Assembly: GCA_965223585.1 (NCBI GenBank)
Contig: CBDCWW010000015.1
Location: forward strand, 124,001-188,000
Reading direction: 5' to 3'
From: CBDCVN01 sp965223585
Lineage (GTDB): Bacteria > Deinococcota > Deinococci > Deinococcales > Trueperaceae
Length of the DNA stretch: 64,000 nucleotides
The position numbers were made by a program, and so were the translations under genes. The notes under the pieces are model-generated. The model had not been told where the DNA came from. It was given only the letters and a program-made list of their open reading frames with translations, and did no database searches. This document shows, in pieces, positions 53,148 through 61,914 of the stretch (the stretch's first letter is position 1; the number at the start of each line of letters is the position of its first letter).

Positions 53148-53813
53148 ATGAAACAACTGAAAATCAAAAAAAACCTTTTTTTACAAATGTTGCTTGGCCT
53201 AAGTATCTTTTTAGGAGCATGCTCGAGCACTACAGAAGCTCCTAAAGAAGCTGATCTAGAAACTCAAGATTTAAAAAGTATTACTAGTAATTATCTCTGT
53301 GAAGATAAGCCAGCTACTATAGTAGGTACTAACAGTAGTGAAGTTATAGTTGGCACAGCTGGCAACGACATTATTGTTGCTTTAGCAGGTGATGACATTA
53401 TTTACGGTCGGGGTGGTTCAGACATTATTTGTGGTGGTAGAGGTAATGACACTATCTATGGGATGAATGGTAACGATATACTCTATGGCGAATCTGGAGT
53501 AGATAGAATCTATGGTCAAAACGGTTATGACTGGTTAAGTGGTGGTAACGAGAGGGATTACCTTTATGGTGGAGATTTAAGCGACACCCTTAATGGAAAT
53601 AGAGGTAATGACGTGCTTTTGGGACAACGTGGTGCAGATGTTATTTACGGTCATTCTGGTCGTGATTTTTTAAGGGGTGGAGGTGGCAATGATCGCCTAT
53701 TTGGTGGTAGTAATGATGACAGGTTACTAGGTGAAGCTGGTATAGATTTTCTAAATGGTGGTTTTGGTATAGATGTGTGCCTCACAGGGGAATTTCTTTC
53801 TAATTGCCCATAA
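53148..53813 (+). CDS. RTX-repeat (hemolysin-type calcium-binding) lipoprotein
   Basis: I start at the ATG at 53148 (221 residues) because it yields a lipoprotein signal (LLGLSIFLGAC) with GAAAGGAA upstream; the frame is open to 53058. The mature protein is almost entirely nonapeptide repeats of the GGxGxDxIx type (GNDIIVALA, GGRGNDTIYG, GGGGNDRLFG), about 16 units, which fold into a calcium-filled beta-roll. A final Cys pair (DVCLTGEFLSNC) may close the roll. It is probably a surface protein. No catalytic domain is present. Confidence 0.85.
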   Translation: MKQLKIKKNLFLQMLLGLSIFLGACSSTTEAPKEADLETQDLKSITSNYLCEDKPATIVGTNSSEVIVGTAGNDIIVALAGDDIIYGRGGSDIICGGRGNDTIYGMNGNDILYGESGVDRIYGQNGYDWLSGGNERDYLYGGDLSDTLNGNRGNDVLLGQRGADVIYGHSGRDFLRGGGGNDRLFGGSNDDRLLGEAGIDFLNGGFGIDVCLTGEFLSNCP

Positions 53814-53854
53814 GTTAGTACCAATTTTTGCCTTGCAAACATAAATAAGTGAGT

Positions 53855-53888
53855 ATGAGTGGCTGAAGTAGTTTATTAAGCCACTCAT
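53855..53888. terminator. Hairpin between convergent genes
   Basis: ATGAGTGGCT (53855-53864) and AGCCACTCAT (53879-53888) form a perfect 10-bp stem with a 14-base loop, 40 bases after the RTX gene stop. There is no T-run. The rest of the 300-base spacer up to the cupredoxin stop shows nothing recognisable. Confidence 0.45.
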
Positions 53889-54114
53889 AGCTATAAACAC
53901 CTTTAGAATGGCTTGCCACACAAACTGGCACAAATGAAATATTGTTACAAATGGCCCTGATGTAATTATATTGTTCAATCAAAAATATAAGGAGTAATAA
54001 CAATTCCGATTAATTCCCTCTTTTATTTTTACTAAAGTACGCTAGCAAGAACCTGTAGGACACAGGCAAATAACCTTTTTCTCTTGGCATATTACCGGAA
54101 TTAGTATAATGACT

Positions 54115-54633
54115 TCACTTAATAGCAATTACACCTTCCATACCTTCTATATTATGGTTATCAACAGTACAATAATAAGGAAGTGATGAACCACTCTCCA
54201 AATCTGCATGGAAAGTAAAGGTAGCTGAATCACTAAACTCAATGTGTTTAGAGTGAAAAGATAAATCGGGTATAACAAGGTTGTGCTGCCGGACAGTATC
54301 ATTAAGCAAAGTTATTTCTACTACTGCACCTTGGGGTACCTCGAGCACCGGATTTATCTGCCCCCTAATATTAGGGCTAACTCCCACAAACACCCGCTTC
54401 CTATCAAAAAAAGATGCTGCTAGAGTGAATTTTACATCTACATCTTCAGCTAGCATTTGTGACATGCTCTCATTTTGATGGTTGTGCATGTTAGCTTGGT
54501 TGTGCTCGTTGTGCTTAGGGTGATCTGAACTACTAGTTAAAGGTTTGCTGTGTTGGCTCGAGCCAAAGGAAAAGGTCCAAATTAACAAGAGGCTAAACAG
54601 CGTTAAAATGAATTTAGAAAATTTAAACATCAC
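54115..54633 (-). CDS. Exported cupredoxin-like copper protein
   Basis: The 172-residue protein has a signal sequence (1-24), a His/Asn-rich linker (28-58, many HN and HNH), and a cupredoxin domain (70-172). Type-1 copper ligands are visible: His in VRQHNLVIP, then Cys, His and Met in YYCTVDNHNIEGM. It would carry electrons or bind copper in the periplasm; the His-rich linker could bind extra metal. A GAGGAG site precedes the ATG. It lies 37 bases downstream of the rhodanese-DsbA gene on the same strand, so the two may be cotranscribed. Confidence 0.82.
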   Translation of the reverse strand: MMFKFSKFILTLFSLLLIWTFSFGSSQHSKPLTSSSDHPKHNEHNQANMHNHQNESMSQMLAEDVDVKFTLAASFFDRKRVFVGVSPNIRGQINPVLEVPQGAVVEITLLNDTVRQHNLVIPDLSFHSKHIEFSDSATFTFHADLESGSSLPYYCTVDNHNIEGMEGVIAIK

Positions 54634-54670
54634 TCCTCATTATAATTTAAAAGGAAAGTTGTTGTTTAGT

Positions 54671-55840
54671 TTATTGTGTTGCACTTGCTTCAAGAAAAGT
54701 ATCTATGTAATTGCTAAGCATTCCTACAGGAAGCGCTCCTTGAAATACTATACCTTCAATAAGGCTTTCCTCGTTTTGGAAACCTAGCACAAATACAGGG
54801 GTTCCTCTAGCTCCTGTATTAAGGGCTGCCTCGAGGTCTTCTGAAACTTCTTGTTCATAGTTTTTGGCTTCAAGACAGTCCAAAACAAGCTCTAAGTCAA
54901 TTTCCATGCCACTAGCTAAGTTTATTAAGCTCTCCATATTTTTTCTTCCAGAAGAAGCATAGAGCTGATTAATGAGCACAAAATAGCTTTCATCATCAAT
55001 TTGTTCGCGTGTACACTCAGCAGCTACAGCAGCTCCAAAGGAAAGGGCTCCTCCTACACTCACAAGGTCACGATAAACATAACGTAGTTGGTTTGTTTCT
55101 ACATAAGTCTGGACTATTTCAGGTAGGGTTTCACTATGAAATCTAGCACAATAGGGGCAATTAAAGTCGCTAAACTCTACCAGAACTAAAGGCGTCTCCA
55201 AAGAGCCAATGTAAGGGTCATCAATAGTATCTACTTTTACAAACCTATGACGAGGAACACCTATTTGACTACTGATTCTATCCATATCAGGAGCTGTTAA
55301 GTCTTCTCGCTCACCAAAAGCTTCATGTAATTCATAGCCTGCCTCTTGCCATGCAATCATACCATCCGAAAGGTTCTTAACATTTGTATAACCAAGTTTG
55401 ACAAGTGTTTCTGCTGCCGTTTCTGACATATCCCCACTCAGGCTATAGACAACAATCTCGTTGCTTTTATCTTTGGGTAGTGCAGGGAAATAGAGTTCAA
55501 TTTCATTAAAAGGGATAAAGTTATCTGTGTTAACAATCTCCCCCTGATAAGGAGTATGGGTATTGATGAATAAGAAGTTACTCTTAGGCGTTTGCAACAT
55601 ACCGTGTAAATCATCAGGGCTTATATTTATATAGCTTGTTTTCTCTGTCTGGGCCTCCTCCTTCACCTCTTCTTCTATTTGAGTCTCTTCCTTAACTTCT
55701 TCTTTTTGAGCTTCCTCCTTTATCTCTTCCTTTGTCTGAGTTTCTTCCTGCGTATTTTCTTGTAGTGAAGTTTTATTATCTTCAGCAATCCCCCAAAAAA
55801 GCATATTTAAAGCTATCAATGTAAAAATAAGGTATTTCAT
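54671..55840 (-). CDS. Rhodanese-like (inactive) plus DsbA-like thioredoxin fusion
   Basis: I start at the ATG at 55840 (389 residues) because it gives a signal sequence (MKYLIFTLIALNMLFWG); the frame is open 30 codons further. Residues about 22-70 are a Lys/Glu-rich low-complexity linker. A rhodanese-like domain follows (about 75-175); where the active-site Cys should be it reads YSLSGDMSE, so sulfur transfer is unlikely. A DsbA-type domain (about 215-385) has FSDFNCPYCARFHSE with an intact CPYC and a cis-Pro region GARGTPVF. It should act as a periplasmic thiol oxidoreductase. The dead rhodanese may bind a partner. Confidence 0.82.
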   Translation of the reverse strand: MKYLIFTLIALNMLFWGIAEDNKTSLQENTQEETQTKEEIKEEAQKEEVKEETQIEEEVKEEAQTEKTSYINISPDDLHGMLQTPKSNFLFINTHTPYQGEIVNTDNFIPFNEIELYFPALPKDKSNEIVVYSLSGDMSETAAETLVKLGYTNVKNLSDGMIAWQEAGYELHEAFGEREDLTAPDMDRISSQIGVPRHRFVKVDTIDDPYIGSLETPLVLVEFSDFNCPYCARFHSETLPEIVQTYVETNQLRYVYRDLVSVGGALSFGAAVAAECTREQIDDESYFVLINQLYASSGRKNMESLINLASGMEIDLELVLDCLEAKNYEQEVSEDLEAALNTGARGTPVFVLGFQNEESLIEGIVFQGALPVGMLSNYIDTFLEASATQ

Positions 55841-56004
55841 AATTTTCTCTCTATTAGTAATGCAGTTATTATTTGATAATCTCAAATTCTTCAATACTAA
55901 TTTTCCCCTTGTCATAATGCCTCTTGGCAATTTTTAAAGGGGGCATCTAATTATTTCAATTGGAAATATGACCTTTATTATAAATGCCCGGATAAATATG
56001 CCTG

Positions 56005-57594
56005 CTATTCTTCTTCTAAATTTACTAGACTTTCAGAAGGTTTAAGAGGAGTTGTCAAAGGCATAACCCCTGCAGCACGGCCGAATCGCATGGGTAGGTC
56101 AGCAAAGTCAAGTTTGGGATCTACAAGAGGCTGTACATCTCTGCCATTAAGCGAAGCTTCTGAAAAAATGTGTACTCTTACATTAGGGCGATTTGCTTCT
56201 TCAAACCGCTTGGCCAAGTAATGAGCAAATTGATGCATCATAAAAGGCCTTGTAGCCATTTTTTCGTACTGACGCTTAGTTATTATTCCTAAGTCAACTA
56301 TTTCCTGAGCAGTAATTTGTTCAATTCTTCCCAAACTATCTCTTGCCAAAAAACGCAGCCTGCCCTCTTTATCTCGTAACATCATATGCCATGCAAAGCG
56401 ATGACCTTCTTCTGTCCAATGAACATTAGAGGGATAAAGATAATGTCGTAAAGGTACCAGAATCTGTACTGCACACCATAGAACTAGTCCTATTCCAACA
56501 ACTCTCATGCTCAAGGTTGGCACACTAATTTTTTTAATTATGGGTTTTTTAGTGCTAAGTTTACCTGCCAAGGCCCATATTAGCAATATCCCTGCGCTTG
56601 CAGCAATAAGCATAGGTACAGGTTCTATGTTTACAGTAATTCTTTTTACAAGATCTCTTTCAACAACAACTGTTTCTGTGCCTAATTCACACAAAACTGC
56701 TACAAAAGCTAAGCTAACAGCACTAATAACACTTAAAAGCCTCCAATGGTTAGCCCCACTTTTCATATTATTCCAAACAAGCTTAGGCCAAGCTGGATCA
56801 AAGTAAAGTGTAGTAGCAGCAATCATCAGCCAAGGGAAAATTCCAATGCTGAACATATAAGCATTATTAAAGTGAAAAAGCATCAGTGCAAAGAATGTTA
56901 AGAGACGTGTCCTTCGCCATAAAAGTAGCGGGAGAGCTAAAAGGTCAATTAGAAGTCCCCCATAGCTGTAAAAATAAACCATCCACTCTTTATCAAAGAA
57001 CTGTCCTATCAAGGGAAAATCCATACGTTTCGCAAGGCGCATACGCATTGGCTCTCCCTGAAGCCAATCAAGATTAAGTTTAGCCACGCCCCCAAAAAAG
57101 TACGGCACAGCAATTTGAAAGCGCAAAAGCCACAATATCCAAGCAGGTGCAGTGTCACTTTCTAACTTAGGCCAAATCAGTAAATCTAATGCCCACTTAC
57201 GATTTAAAGGCAAAAATATCATTAAGAAACTAACCAAAACCACTAAGTAAAAGTGATTAAGGTAATTAGCTTCGTCAAGTAAAAAGATATAGCTAAATCC
57301 TAGAAAGAAAAGAGTTATAGAGATGCGGTAAAAAAGTCCTAAGGTTATGAAAAGAGCTAGCAAGCCCAGCACTGCAACATGTATATACATACCCTGACCT
57401 GGCCACGGGTTTACCCATTCAAACAAGGGATAATGAAAATTAAATTCAGGTATAATCCAATAATTGGTAATCCAACGATTTTCAAAGTATTTGGTTGCTT
57501 CCCACATCATCACCATGCCAAAAATGATGCGAAAGTAAACTAGGCTGCTTATATCAACAGGGTTGAAAAGTTTTAGCCACCAAGAGTTTTTCAT
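56005..57594 (-). CDS. HTTM / vitamin K-dependent gamma-carboxylase-like membrane protein
   Basis: The 529-residue protein has about eight membrane helices in residues 15-360. Features of the HTTM (VKGC-like) family are present: LVYFRIIFGMVMMWE near the start, DEANYLNHFYLVVLVSFLMIFLP, and IAVPYFFGGVAKLNLDWLQGEPM with a conserved Lys. The C-terminal 150 residues are soluble. The human relative carboxylates glutamates using reduced vitamin K; bacterial members mostly have unknown substrates. It is co-oriented with ileS upstream and the DsbA fusion downstream. A GAGG site lies before the ATG. Confidence 0.83.
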   Translation of the reverse strand: MKNSWWLKLFNPVDISSLVYFRIIFGMVMMWEATKYFENRWITNYWIIPEFNFHYPLFEWVNPWPGQGMYIHVAVLGLLALFITLGLFYRISITLFFLGFSYIFLLDEANYLNHFYLVVLVSFLMIFLPLNRKWALDLLIWPKLESDTAPAWILWLLRFQIAVPYFFGGVAKLNLDWLQGEPMRMRLAKRMDFPLIGQFFDKEWMVYFYSYGGLLIDLLALPLLLWRRTRLLTFFALMLFHFNNAYMFSIGIFPWLMIAATTLYFDPAWPKLVWNNMKSGANHWRLLSVISAVSLAFVAVLCELGTETVVVERDLVKRITVNIEPVPMLIAASAGILLIWALAGKLSTKKPIIKKISVPTLSMRVVGIGLVLWCAVQILVPLRHYLYPSNVHWTEEGHRFAWHMMLRDKEGRLRFLARDSLGRIEQITAQEIVDLGIITKRQYEKMATRPFMMHQFAHYLAKRFEEANRPNVRVHIFSEASLNGRDVQPLVDPKLDFADLPMRFGRAAGVMPLTTPLKPSESLVNLEEE

Positions 57595-57608
57595 ATGTTT
57601 ATTTTACC

Positions 57609-60600
57609 TCATGTTATTTTTTGAATGGTTATCTCCAGTACCTTATCTTCTATTTCGGTACTTTCTAAATAACTTTCACTTAGTTTTTTCCCTAAAAGTA
57701 ATTCCTTAGCTAGAACTTCTTGGGCAATGGCATCTTTATGCTTTTCTAGGGCCTCAGCAAGTTCACCATCAGTATCTAAACCAAGCTCAATATAATCAGA
57801 AACTTCTAAACCAGCATTCTTACGAGCATTCTGTACTACTCGAATAACATCCCTTGCTAAGCCTTCCTGTATTAACTCAGGGGTCAGAGTTATATTTAGG
57901 GCAGCTAAATAGCCACCTTCTTCAGCAGCAGCATAACCTTCTGGGCTTTTGGCCTCGAGCAAAAAGGCTTCAGGTTCAAAATCATACTTTTCCCCTACTA
58001 ACTCAATAGCTGTCTCTTTACCCTCTCGCACATTAGCAGCAATCATTTTTCCATCTATTTTGGCAAGTTCACTTTTTAAAACAGGAATAAGCTTACCTAA
58101 ACGTTTGCCTACTAGTGGTAGGTTAGGTTTAACATTGTAATCAACAAAATCAGCAGTTATGTCTAAATACTTTACTTGTTTGACGTTTAGCTCTTCTTTT
58201 ATTTGTTGCTCGAGGCGCTTCAAACCTGTCAACTCTTCTTGAGTACTAACACGCACCAAAACCTCAGGCAAAGGTTGGCGCACTTTAACCTTAGAAGTTG
58301 CCCTTGCACTACGGCCTAGTTCTACTACTTGAATAAGTGCATTCATGTCTCTAAGTAAGCTTTCATCAATCAAGCTTTCATCATACTCAGGCCACTGAGT
58401 TAGGTGTACTGATTCAGGAACAGCATTATCAAGATTATATACTAAATTTCGATAGATATGCTCACTTATAAAAGGAGCCATAGGGGCTATAAGTTTAGTG
58501 ACTCCTACTAAGACTTCATAAAGAGTTTTATAAGCAGCTAATTTATCTATATCACTACCAGATTTCCAAAAACGGCGGCGATTACGGCGTATATACCAGT
58601 TAGAAAGATCGCTTGTCACAAAATCTTGAACGTTGCGGCTCACAGAAGTGGGATCATAATTTTCCAATCCTAAAGTCACCTCTTTAATAAGCTTATTTAG
58701 TTTAGCGATAAGCCAGCGATCAATTTCAGGACGCTCACTAGCAGCTAAAACTTGTTTGAGCTCAGGCTTATCCAAGTTAGCGTATAAGACAAAAAACTTA
58801 TAGCTTTCCCAAAATGTATTAAAAAAATCTCTAATAGTTTCGTCAACTAGATTTTGGCTAAAGCGCCGCGAGTTTCCCGGTGGTGCAGAGCTATAAAGAT
58901 ACCACCTGAGAGCATCAGCTCCTTGTTTATTGAGTACCATTTCGGGGTCAACAACGTTACCCTTAGACTTACTCATCTTTTCGCCTTTTTCATCAAGAAT
59001 GTGCCCTAGACAAATAACATTCTTAAAAGAACTTTGATTGGGTGCTAGATTCGCTAAAGGACCAGCAGAAATTTCCTTGTTGCCCTCATAAGTTAAAAGG
59101 GTTGCAAGGGCATGAAGACTATAAAACCAACCCCTAGTTTGGTCAATTGCTTCACAAATATAGTCAGCAGGAAAATTAGCTTCAAAATGGCTTTTTTCTG
59201 TAGTAGTAGAATCTTCCCCCATATAGTGATATTGGGCATAAGGCATGGCTCCTGATTCAAACCACACATCTACTGTATAAGGTAAGCGCTTAAATAATTT
59301 GCCATCTTTCTCAAAAGTAACTTCATCTACATAAGGACGGTGTAATTCTAAATCAGTAAGGTCTTGCCCACTCAGTTCTGCTAATTCCTTGATACTACCT
59401 ATGCAGTGTTGCTCTGAACCATCTTCACTCACCCAGATGGGCAAAGGACAACCCCAATAGCGCTCACGGCTCAACGCCCAATCAATATTATTTTCTAGCC
59501 ACTTACCAAAACGTCCTTCACGAATATGCTCAGGTACCCAATTAATAGCATTATTATTACTAACTAACTTATCTCTAAGCTTACTGGTGCGAATGTACCA
59601 ACTCTTTTTAGCATAGTTAATAAGGGGTGTACCATCACGCCAGTTAAAGGGGTAAGTGTGATAAATAGTGTCTTGGCGGTACAGTAGACCACGATCAATT
59701 AAGTCTTTAGCAATAGCCTTATCAGCATCTTTAAAGAATTGCTTGGTATAAGAGCCTTTACCACCCACTGGAATATCAATGGTGCGAACTTCTGGATAAA
59801 CTTCCCCTAATAAGTCCACTGAAAATATAGTAGGTAGATTGTGAGCTTTACCAATTTCTAAATCACCATAGGCTGGAGCAACGTGCAAAACGCCAGTACC
59901 ACTATCAGTGGTCACATGCTCATCAGCAATGACCCTATAACCTTTGTTCAAATCTTCATCTTCAGGTACATGTGCACGTAGGACGGGTTGATATTTAATC
60001 CCCACTAACTCACTGCCTTTAAAAGTCTTTATTAGCTTATGTTTATCCTCACCAAAAGCACTATCTGCTAGTGAAGTAAGCATAATATAAAGGTCTTTCT
60101 TATCTTCATTAGAGGTGCGTGGTGCCTCAAAAAGACCATAATCAGCCTCAGAATTGACAGCTAAGGCTGTATTAGCAGCTAAAGTCCAAGGGGTAGTTGT
60201 CCATGCTAATAAATATACTTGCTCATCTGCATTAGCTACTATCCCCTTTGCAACTAAGTCAGCCATCTTAACAGGAAACTTAGGGTAAACAGAAGGATCA
60301 GGTACATTTTCCTTATATCCTAAAGAAACTTCGTGACTTGCTAGGCTAGTATTATTTCTAGGACAGTGCCAAGTGGTTTTATAATCTTCACCTAGTAACC
60401 CCCGTTTCCAAAGCTCTTTCATTACCCACCAGCAACTTTCAATATACTCGTTGTTATAGGTAATATAAGGGTCATCTAAGTCAATCCAGTAACCCATGCG
60501 CTCAGTCATGTAGTTCCAGTCTTGAATATTTTCAAAAACCCATTCTTTAGCTAAGGCATTAAATTTATCTATGCCATATTCATCAATTTGAGATTTTTTA

Positions 60601-60905
60601 GTAAAGCCAAGTCGTTTTTCTATAGCTATTTCAACAGGTAAGCCATGAGTATCCCATCCACCTTTACGAACAACCCTATAGCCTTGCATAGTCTTAAAGC
60701 GTGGAAAGAGGTCTTTAAAAGCCCTTGCTAACACATGATGAATCCCGGGTTTACCGTTAGCGGTAGGGGGGCCTTCATAAAAAACATAATTGCCCTTGGG
60801 GGCATCTTTTGCTACAGATTTTCTGAAAACTTCTTTTTCTTGCCAAAATTTTAAAACTTCTTCTTCTAGCTTGACAAAGTTTGCTGGGGTTACTTCTTTG
60901 AACAT
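57609..60905 (-). CDS. ileS: Isoleucyl-tRNA synthetase (type 2)
   Basis: The class I synthetase charges tRNA-Ile. The ATG at 60905 (1098 residues) is preferred because MFKEVTPANF matches the usual start and GAGAGG lies upstream. Motifs are the HIGH-type site PGIHHVLAR, WDTHGLPVE, the editing domain with TTPWTLAANTAL and DSGTGVLHVAP, the KMSKS loop EKMSKSKGNVVDP, and an anticodon-binding region with SNWYIRRNRRRFW. The IHHV form and the length mark the type-2 (eukaryote-like, often mupirocin-tolerant) group. No T-box leader fits in the 144 bases upstream. Confidence 0.96.
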   Translation of the reverse strand: MFKEVTPANFVKLEEEVLKFWQEKEVFRKSVAKDAPKGNYVFYEGPPTANGKPGIHHVLARAFKDLFPRFKTMQGYRVVRKGGWDTHGLPVEIAIEKRLGFTKKSQIDEYGIDKFNALAKEWVFENIQDWNYMTERMGYWIDLDDPYITYNNEYIESCWWVMKELWKRGLLGEDYKTTWHCPRNNTSLASHEVSLGYKENVPDPSVYPKFPVKMADLVAKGIVANADEQVYLLAWTTTPWTLAANTALAVNSEADYGLFEAPRTSNEDKKDLYIMLTSLADSAFGEDKHKLIKTFKGSELVGIKYQPVLRAHVPEDEDLNKGYRVIADEHVTTDSGTGVLHVAPAYGDLEIGKAHNLPTIFSVDLLGEVYPEVRTIDIPVGGKGSYTKQFFKDADKAIAKDLIDRGLLYRQDTIYHTYPFNWRDGTPLINYAKKSWYIRTSKLRDKLVSNNNAINWVPEHIREGRFGKWLENNIDWALSRERYWGCPLPIWVSEDGSEQHCIGSIKELAELSGQDLTDLELHRPYVDEVTFEKDGKLFKRLPYTVDVWFESGAMPYAQYHYMGEDSTTTEKSHFEANFPADYICEAIDQTRGWFYSLHALATLLTYEGNKEISAGPLANLAPNQSSFKNVICLGHILDEKGEKMSKSKGNVVDPEMVLNKQGADALRWYLYSSAPPGNSRRFSQNLVDETIRDFFNTFWESYKFFVLYANLDKPELKQVLAASERPEIDRWLIAKLNKLIKEVTLGLENYDPTSVSRNVQDFVTSDLSNWYIRRNRRRFWKSGSDIDKLAAYKTLYEVLVGVTKLIAPMAPFISEHIYRNLVYNLDNAVPESVHLTQWPEYDESLIDESLLRDMNALIQVVELGRSARATSKVKVRQPLPEVLVRVSTQEELTGLKRLEQQIKEELNVKQVKYLDITADFVDYNVKPNLPLVGKRLGKLIPVLKSELAKIDGKMIAANVREGKETAIELVGEKYDFEPEAFLLEAKSPEGYAAAEEGGYLAALNITLTPELIQEGLARDVIRVVQNARKNAGLEVSDYIELGLDTDGELAEALEKHKDAIAQEVLAKELLLGKKLSESYLESTEIEDKVLEITIQKIT

Positions 60906-61007
60906 CAAAACCTCTCTGGTTACAGAGTATAACAAGACAGCTTAACAAATAGGATAGTGTACACGGTGCACCCTACTAACTGGACACAGAGCATCTGGGT
61001 ATGTATT

Positions 61008-61031
61008 CTCAAGCAGGAACTTGGGAACGAG
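61008..61031. repeat. Degenerate CCCAAG/CTTGGGAACGAG repeat
   Basis: TCAAG-CAGGAA-CTTGGGAACGAG resembles the right half of the palindromic repeats at 8312 and 17410, with a weakened left arm. It lies just upstream of the toxin-antitoxin promoter. Confidence 0.45.
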
Positions 61032-61043
61032 TTCAAGAATTGC

Positions 61044-61072
61044 TAGACAGAGAGTATAACTACAGTTATACT
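61044..61072 (+). promoter_or_regulatory. Promoter and palindromic operator of the toxin-antitoxin genes
   Basis: TAGACA (61044-61049), 17 bases and TATACT (61067-61072) form a promoter. A perfect inverted repeat AGTATAACT-AC-AGTTATACT (61053-61072) covers the spacer and the whole -10 box, where a ribbon-helix-helix antitoxin would block transcription. The ATG begins 7 bases after the -10 box, so the message is probably leaderless. Confidence 0.65.
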
Positions 61073-61079
61073 TTAAAAT

Positions 61080-61319
61080 ATGAAAACAGCTATTTCAATA
61101 CCTGACGATGTTTTTAAGTCTGCTGAAGAACTTGCTAAACGCCTAGATATATCTCGTAGTGAACTTTATGTCCGTGCATTGAAGGACTATCTTGATGTGC
61201 ATTGTCAAGACCAACTTACTGAAGCAATTAATCTAGCTATAGAAGAAATTGGAGAAACGGCACTTGACCCTACTATTATGAGTATGCAGGTTCATTCTTT
61301 ACCTAGGGAAGAATGGTAA
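61080..61319 (+). CDS. Ribbon-helix-helix antitoxin
   Basis: The 79-residue protein opens with MKTAISIPDDVFKSAEEL and continues with DISRSELYVRALKDYL, the beta strand and two helices of a ribbon-helix-helix DNA-binding dimer. The C-terminal 40 residues are acidic and probably wrap the toxin. It likely represses its own operon through the palindrome just upstream. It overlaps the toxin gene by 7 bases (ATGGTAA), the normal order for MazE/MazF-like pairs. Confidence 0.88.
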   Translation: MKTAISIPDDVFKSAEELAKRLDISRSELYVRALKDYLDVHCQDQLTEAINLAIEEIGETALDPTIMSMQVHSLPREEW

Positions 61320-61660
61320 TTAAGCGTAATGAGGTTTGGTGGGCGGAGCTTCCTGATCCGCTTGCGTCTGAGCCCGGCTTTAAACACCCTGTGGCTGTAA
61401 TGCAAGCTGATGAATATAATCGCAGTAATATTAGAACAGTTGTTGTTGTTCTTGTAACTTCGAATTTGTACCAAGCCAAGATGCCCGGTAATGTTTTTTT
61501 GGCTAAAGAAGATTCAGGTTTATCTAAAGATTCTGTTATTAACGTGACACAAATTGTAACAACAGATCGCTCGTTTTTAACAAAGCGTATAGGCCAACTT
61601 CCCTTAAGCATCATCCAACAAATAGAGCGTGGTATATTTCAGGTGCTAGCTTTGAGGTAA
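61313..61660 (+). CDS. mazF: MazF/PemK-family endoribonuclease toxin
   Basis: The 115-residue protein has the CcdB/PemK barrel signature: RNEVWWAELPDP, HPVAVMQADEYN, VVVVLVTSN, SVINVTQIVTTDRSFL and a final helix QIERGIFQVLAL. MazF toxins cut single-stranded mRNA at short sequences; the cut site cannot be predicted. The Arg and Thr/Ser of the active site (RPV-like HPV, and TQI) are approximately in place. It is produced after the antitoxin by overlapping translation. Confidence 0.9.
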   Translation: MVIKRNEVWWAELPDPLASEPGFKHPVAVMQADEYNRSNIRTVVVVLVTSNLYQAKMPGNVFLAKEDSGLSKDSVINVTQIVTTDRSFLTKRIGQLPLSIIQQIERGIFQVLALR

Positions 61661-61914
61661 AGTATACATGGAAGTAAATCCAATAATTACTAAAGTTGGC
61701 GGAAGCACAAACATTGTAGGAACACATCTTAAGGTATTTTTCTCTGTATTAAGTGTCCACTGCAATTGACGAAGACCAATTTTATATTTATCCTCTTATC
61801 TAGACAGGAACATTCATCACTCTTACACCACCCAATTATCAATCATCCATGAAAAAATTGAACCACTGCAGGAAGGAATACAAGGTCAAGTACAACAAAA
61901 TCCAGAAAACAGAG

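Noticed and set aside
60906..61079. T-box riboswitch upstream of ileS
   Set aside because: The spacer is too short and shows neither specifier loop nor T-box sequence; it holds the toxin-antitoxin promoter instead.
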